Below are positions 59,565 to 64,000 of a stretch of DNA of 64,000 nt, in pieces. Below the pieces are notes generated by a model. The model ran no database searches, had not been told where the DNA came from, and saw only the letters and a list, made by a program, of their open reading frames with translations. The translations under genes and the position numbers were made by a program. Origin of the DNA: Dryococelus australis (lineage: Eukaryota > Arthropoda > Insecta > Phasmatodea > Phasmatidae). Position 1 is the stretch's first letter, and every line of letters begins with the position of its first letter. Where the stretch lies: the NCBI GenBank assembly GCA_029891345.1, contig CM057000.1, positions 139,112,663-139,176,662 on the forward strand, in the 5' to 3' direction.

Positions 59565-59973
59565 GGGGGCCGCCTACCTGACGCGACATGGCACGGGAGC
59601 AAGCGAACGCTAAGGGCGACACTGGCACGAGCATCAAGTGCCGCATCGCCACTATGCGCGAAGCACTAAACCAGCGCGCAAGTTTTTCGTCGAACCGTTT
59701 TTTAGATGGGACTTCAAGCAGTAACTATATTTTATTACGGATGGAAAGTTCAATGCAGGATTGTATAGGTTTTTCACGTAGATCCGGTAGGTACATTTTG
59801 ACATACGGCAGCCTTTTTTTTTTTTTTTTTTTTGTCTTGGACATAGTGTCATGAAATCGACATTTTCTTTTCGTGAATAAGAGCATTTTACGTACGTGGA
59901 ATAGTTTCGTAAAAAAAAAAACGGATTTCCCAACACACTGCAACACATTTCTGGCGCCTAATAGGCAGCCCCC
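59565..59973. mobile_element. TTAA-flanked MITE, 409 bp
   Basis: Ends GGGGGCCGCCTACC and, complemented from the right, GGGGGCTGCCTATT are inverted repeats. TTAA stands immediately outside at 59561-59564 and 59974-59977. A TTAA target duplication is the hallmark of piggyBac-type elements, so a piggyBac-related non-autonomous element is the best reading. It contains a T-run at 59815 and no credible gene. Confidence 0.8.
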
Positions 59974-59977
59974 TTAA

Positions 59978-60112
59978 GTCGTTTGTCCTAAAGGCGTTTG
60001 TTATAAAGCCATTTGTCCTAAAATCGCTTTTCCTAAAAATTCTTTCCAATTAAATCGTTTTGTCCTAAAACGAATTTTTCCAGGAATTCGTTTATGCTCA
60101 TTTCATTTGTCT
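59978..60112 (+). repeat. Right arm of TTTGTCCTAAA fold-back array
   Basis: TCGTTTGTCCTAAAGGCGTT, TGTTATAAAGCC, ATTTGTCCTAAAATCGC and CGTTTTGTCCTAAAACG are the complement of the left-arm word. With 59095-59450 this forms a large imperfect hairpin whose loop received the TTAA-flanked MITE. Confidence 0.75.
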
Positions 60113-60635
60113 TACTTGGCGGGATAAGCGAGATTTTGGGAAAAAAGAATTCTGGACGATTGTCGCACAGCCTATAATTTCAGTGAACCCTCTGCGCCTC
60201 TGTCATTGGCAGATCCCGTGGTGTAAAGTCTGGGATCAAGATAATTTCCGGGTGTGAGGCAGTGTTGCCAGACGTACAACAATCCTGGTATTTCCACCAG
60301 ATTTTCTATCTTGGTACCAGGCACCAGATTTTTCTCATTCTGGTACACATACATACAAGATTCTTGTTGGTCATGAAAATTTGCTCAAATTTACTGACGT
60401 AGCAAAAGTATCTGTAAATCACAGCAGCTTAAGATTATTATATGATATTTTGAACTTGTAGTTTGTAGCAATACCCACATAGTGTTAAATCAAATTAGGC
60501 CTATATGGCCACCAAAAAAACTATTTTTAAATTATTTTCCTATTTTTTAGTTTTTGACAATCTTTTTAAAGTGAATTAAAAAATTACTATTTTTTTTATG
60601 AATACCGGTAAGACCCGAGCACCTGAAAAATAAAT
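60113..60635. other. No recognised feature
   Basis: AT-rich after 60360. A decayed CAGAATTTT/CTGG pattern links 60250-60340 with 60820-60900 as loose complements (TGTTGCCAGA at 60263 and TCTGGCAACA at 60888), possibly the ends of another ~640-bp element. Confidence 0.4.
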
Positions 60636-60720
60636 AAATAAATATATATATATATATATATCTCCAATAACTATATATATATATATCCAATAACTATATA
60701 TATATCCAATAACAAGCAAA
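60636..60720. repeat. TA microsatellite with ATCCAATAACTA interruptions
   Basis: AAATAAATAAATAAA leads into TA runs broken three times by TCCAATAAC. Confidence 0.9.
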
Positions 60721-60899
60721 TATAATAAAATTTCATTGTTTTAAAATTTGGGACTTAAAATTACTGTAATGTAAATGCAATAACTGCTTTCCTTAGGGAA
60801 TTGGGCTGCATTTCATATTATAGTACCAGAATTTTCTGGAAAATATCAGAATTTTAAGGTGCATTGTCCCAGAATTTGATTTCCTCTATCTGGCAACAC

Positions 60900-61500
60900 T
60901 GGACTGTGAGGGTCTAGAAGTGGCGGTGCTTCTGCGAGAGGGCAGGATTGTTTTAGCCTCACGCGAGAGCAGGTCACTGAGGGGGGGGGGGGTGGAGGCA
61001 TGCAGGTCAGCCAAGGTGAGGTCAAGGTACTTGCGCGCTACCCCTGATGAGTGCCAGCAAGGGGTGAAGGGAGGGGGTTGGTTGGTGGGCGGAAGGGGTG
61101 GCGTTGTTTTGTGAAACCTCGTGCCTGGAGAGGGGGGAGGGGTAATTGTCTGACCCTCTCACCTTTCCAACCGAACCGCGGATCCGCGAGAGGGGAAGAA
61201 GGATGGGGAAAAGAGAGAGGTGAGGACGGAGGGGTGGAAAGCCGGCGATGGAAAGAGTGGAACTCTGTTGGTAACCATGTGGTGGGGGTGGAGGAGCGTG
61301 GAGGGGTGGTGAACCGGGGATCGGGCTAGCGCGACCGGGGCGTACCTTGTTCGTTGCTAGGCAGCACCTGCCGCGAGAGAGAGAGGGCAATCAATAACGC
61401 GTGGGACGGGCGTCGACTCCCAGGACATGTGAGGACGCCTGTCGAACCTGCGGTTCTTCTGCGCCGCACTTGCCGCGTAATAATGGCGTATTCCAGCAAG
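60900..61500. other. G-rich, CpG-containing patch
   Basis: G-runs dominate from 60979 to 61330 (GGGGGGGGGGGG at 60979, many GAGGGG words), followed by CpG-rich sequence to about 61450. Several stretches have four or more closely spaced G-runs. No gene is recognised. Confidence 0.45.
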
Positions 61501-61529
61501 ATGTTGCTGTAGGCCGTTCACGCACTGTT

Positions 61530-61770
61530 TTAGGCTGTTCACCATAAAGGGAGTACTTTTTTAAGGCCCTCGCAATAGGCACTAACCTCTAATAAATATG
61601 TCGGATTTCCGCCTCATGCATTAAATTTTGACGGTGGTTAAATATATACACTGTGTTTATTGGTCACATTGCAGTGTTAATATTAAAAAGCAGCAGGAAG
61701 ATGGAAATTAGACGAAAGGAAAAATTTATAAGAGCCTTAAAAAGTGCTCACTTTACCGTGAAGGGCCTAT
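61530..61770 (-). mobile_element. TGTTCACGG MITE, short form (copy B6)
   Basis: Left TAGGCTGTTCACCATAAAGG, right ACTTTACCGTGAAGGGCCTA. The interior is the complement of other short copies (ATACACTGTGTTTATTGGTC). It directly abuts the ~700-bp element that follows. Confidence 0.85.
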
Positions 61771-62609
61771 TAAAGAAATTTCCTTCATTTTACGGAAAAG
61801 TGATAGCAATAATTTATTCGTAGGTGTCCATAAACTCTCCGTAAAATTACGGACACATCGATTTTCAAAAACGGACTCTCCGTGAAATTCACGGAACTTC
61901 TCCGCTAATTCATTAGTTTTCTGTACTTCTAGTTTAAATAATTTTTAATATATATTTCTTTAATTTTAATTATGTGGATGTTCTACTGTGTATAAAAAAT
62001 ATACTAAAAACATTAAAAATAGTTCAAACTTAAGCAAGATTTGAACCCGGGTCACGACCCTAACCCCTTTATTTATTTTTTTCATTTGACGTTGTTGTGA
62101 CATTTTTAACGTAGACGAAGCTCTAGTGAGACCGACTTGTTGACGAACTCCCAGTGCGACAATCGAACTGAGCATCCGCCACGTCGGAGGCACACGGGGC
62201 GCGAACCCGCGACCCTCCGACTACAAGTCGGCCACCCTACGTACAACTCTAACGTGGTGAACGTGGTATAACTTTTGAATTTCTATATCAGTCACATATT
62301 AAAATTAGTGTATTTTAAGTGTTCCTAAGTGTTACAGACTCCTATTGCTACATTTCAATGTTTGAAAGAACAGGTCTTAGTGGCATGGATAACCTTAACT
62401 GCCGCGGAAACGATAATTTTTTGGTAAGAGTGGCGAAGAAGCTTCGTGTAAACTCTCCATTTTAAGTGCCCGAACCCCGAAGTTATAGAAAATACGGAGA
62501 TTTTCCGTATTTTGTATTTAATTAATTAACTCCGTTTTTCCTCATCACGGATTGCGTTTCCGTATATTTAGTGTGCATTTTCGTAAACATTTCTGTAATT
62601 ATACAGAAA
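61771..62609 (+). mobile_element. Dispersed ~700-bp element, copy 2, interrupted
   Basis: It aligns with 36021-36729 throughout, except for about 180 extra bases at 62063-62252. Common words are TCTCCGTAAAATTACGGACA, AGAACAGGTCTTAGTGGCAT and ACGGAGATTTTCCGTATT. Flanked on both sides by short-form MITEs. Confidence 0.85.
62063..62245 (-). mobile_element. Third SINE-like insert, tRNA-type head, A-rich tail
   Basis: On the minus strand: GGTGGCCGACTTGTAGTCGG, then GGGTCGCGGGTTCGCGCCCC with a B-box-like GGTTCGCGCCC, and a 3' end AATGAAAAAAATAAATAAAG. It is absent from the other copy of the host element, so it is a true insertion. ACCCTA occurs at both borders and may be a short target duplication. 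Confidence 0.7.
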
Positions 62610-62848
62610 ATTTTAACAGTTAAAGGGAGCACTTTTGAGGCCCCAGTTACTTTTTTTCTCCTAATAGCCATGTTTTATCCTTCCATCACTTTATAAAATT
62701 AATATCGCAATTTAAGAAATAAACACAGTGCATAAATTTCACAGGACTCAAAAGTTAGCGTCTAAGGTACAATGAAATATATTAATTTGACTAACTATCC
62801 CGAATGAGAGGGCTTCCAAAAGTGCTCACTTTACTGCAATTAGCCTGC
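62610..62848 (+). mobile_element. TGTTCACGG MITE, short form (copy B7)
   Basis: Left TTAACAGTTAAAGGGAGCAC, right AAAGTGCTCACTTTACTGCA then ATTAGCCTG. The interior has AGAAATAAACACAGTGCAT. The first ~10 bases of the left terminal repeat are decayed at the junction with the previous element. Confidence 0.8.
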
Positions 62849-63009
62849 GCTTTAAAGAAGCGGGAGTTCGAAGGATGCCAAACCTTTATCACGCCGCATA
62901 AAATACACTTTCTGCAGTTAAAAGGAAGTCAAATCCTGCCATTTTGAATGCATACATTTTCACCCATAAGTCCCATTGTAAAATATTTAACGGAGTTATT
63001 TGCACGACA

Positions 63010-63243
63010 CTGCATAAGTAATGGAGCGGAGTGTAGAGATATTTGAGCAGCTCTTAACATCGTGTTCTTGAGAGCTGATGAGGGTGAAGTGAGGTGAATA
63101 TGGAGCGGCACGGGAATGCTCTAGGTTGGGGGAAACGGGAGATCGTCGGAGGAACCCCGGCGACCAGCAGAATCGTCCGTCCCGATTCCCACATGCGAAA
63201 CCCCGGGAATCGAACCCGGTTCGCCGAGGCGGGAGGCGAGTTC
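63010..63243 (-). mobile_element. tRNA-derived SINE, main family (copy 8)
   Basis: On the minus strand: GGCGAACCGGGTTCGATTCC with a canonical B-box (complement at 63205-63217), GGGAATCGGGACGGACGATT, then the tail CTCAAGAACACGATGTTAAG. The head is cut short near 63243. Confidence 0.85.
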
Positions 63244-63428
63244 GACACGTACAAAATAAAAAATTAGCCAATTTACAATTTTCCGTGTGACATTTTCACA
63301 CTGTACTAAGGGTTTTCAGAGAAGTGAAAGATTGCAATGCTTAAAAGTTGTAAAATACCCACTTATTCTGGAATACTTTATATAGCAAATAAAAATGAAA
63401 ACTTGATATAAGAAATTTTGGAAGGATT

Positions 63429-64000
63429 CACGAGATGTCTATTGAGCTACAGTCAAGTGCGGTGCATTTGGTGCTAAGTGCTGTGCGTGCGGTGCTGACT
63501 GCGGTGTGTGCGGTGCTAAGTTCTGTGCGTGCTGTGCTCACTGTGGTGTGTGTGGTGCTAAGTGCTATGTTTGCGGTGCTGACTGGTGTTTGCGGTGCTA
63601 AATGCGGTGCATGTGGTGCTGACTGCGGTGCGTGCGGTGCTAAGTGTTGTGCATACGGTGCTGACAGCGGTGTGTGCAATGGTAAGTGCTGTGCGTAGGG
63701 TGATACATGCTGTGCATGCGATGCTGACTGTGGTGTGTGCGGTGCTAACTGCGGTGTGTGCGGTGCTGTGCGTGCGGTGCTGACTACGGTGTGTGAGGTG
63801 CTAAGTGCTGTGCGTGCTGTGCTCACTGTGGTGTGTGTGGTGCTAAGTGCTATGTTTGCGGTGCTAAATGCGGTGCATGTGGTGCCGACTGCGGTGCGTG
63901 CGGTGCTAAGTGTTGTGCATACGGTGCTGACAGCGGTGTGTGCAATGGTAAGTGCTGTGCGTAGGGTGATACATGCTGTGCATGCGATGCTGACTGTGGT
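63429..64000. repeat. 21-bp satellite/minisatellite with 266-285-bp higher-order period, runs off window
   Basis: The basic unit is about 21 bp, for example GGTGCTAAGTGCTGTGCGTGC alternating with a GCTGACTGCGGTGTGTGC variant. A block of distinctive variants (CTGTGCTCACTGTGG at 63532 and 63817; GGGTGATACATGC at 63698 and 63964) recurs after 285 or 266 bp; the difference is one 19-bp subunit. Because 21 is divisible by three, all frames stay open: Cys/Gly/Ala-rich on the plus strand and Thr/Ala/Ser-His heptapeptides on the minus strand (63428-63826). I do not treat these frames as genes. Confidence 0.9.

Noticed and set aside
59588..59854. 88-codon frame inside the TTAA-flanked MITE as a transposase
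   Set aside because: Too short, ends in a T-run read as Phe, and shows no catalytic motif; the element is non-autonomous.
63428..63826. 132-codon minus-strand frame of heptapeptide repeats
   Set aside because: It is a direct consequence of a 21-bp tandem unit lacking stop codons; several frames are open at once.

Overview
The window reads as non-coding, repeat-dominated DNA from a large arthropod genome, most likely an insect. The evidence is the AT-rich background, microsatellites and homopolymers, tRNA-derived SINEs with RNA polymerase III boxes, many short inverted-repeat DNA elements, and a decayed Tc1-like transposase of a type common in arthropods. A hemimetabolous insect with a large genome is my guess, not a demonstration. 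There is no operon structure, no rRNA, no CRISPR array and no confidently intact protein-coding gene.

Layout: 1-5.2 kb holds a SINE, a CACTG-ended element and a TGTTCACGG-ended MITE. 5.2-8.8 kb has a CA/TA microsatellite with a 26-bp minisatellite, then plain AT-rich DNA. 7.9-12.6 kb is a nest of MITEs and SINEs, including a SINE split by a second element, which proves a 2-bp target duplication. 14.7-18.1 kb has two SINEs, an unassigned open frame and a fold-back element dense in CCAAT/ATTGG motifs. 19.1-21.6, 23.5-25.9 and 37.1-39.4 kb hold three same-direction copies of one composite repeat: tandem ~288-bp units followed by a tRNA-like module and a shared tail. 28.3-31.4 kb is comparatively repeat-poor, with minus-strand splice-like sites and a possible decayed THAP-type exon. 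31.4-33.2 kb is again MITE/SINE dense. 34.3-35.3, 42.4-43.2, 45.2-45.6 and 60.9-61.5 kb are GC-rich patches. 47.2-48.5 kb is a dead Tc1-like transposon. 51.3-56.7 kb carries a ~110-bp near-identical repeat pair, MITEs and two SINE types. 57.7 kb has a 32-bp minisatellite. 59.1-60.1 kb is a fold-back array of a TTTGTCCTAAA motif with a TTAA-flanked MITE in its loop. 61.5-63.2 kb is a cluster of abutting and nested repeats, and the window ends in a 21-bp satellite with a higher-order period.

The sequence works as a stratigraphy of insertions rather than as a set of cooperating genes. Several nested pairs give internal empty sites from which element ends, target duplications and relative ages can be read. 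The composite 288-bp repeat, with regularly spaced ATGGCGGC/GCCATTTT motifs and a tRNA-like end, is the best candidate for something not yet well described.
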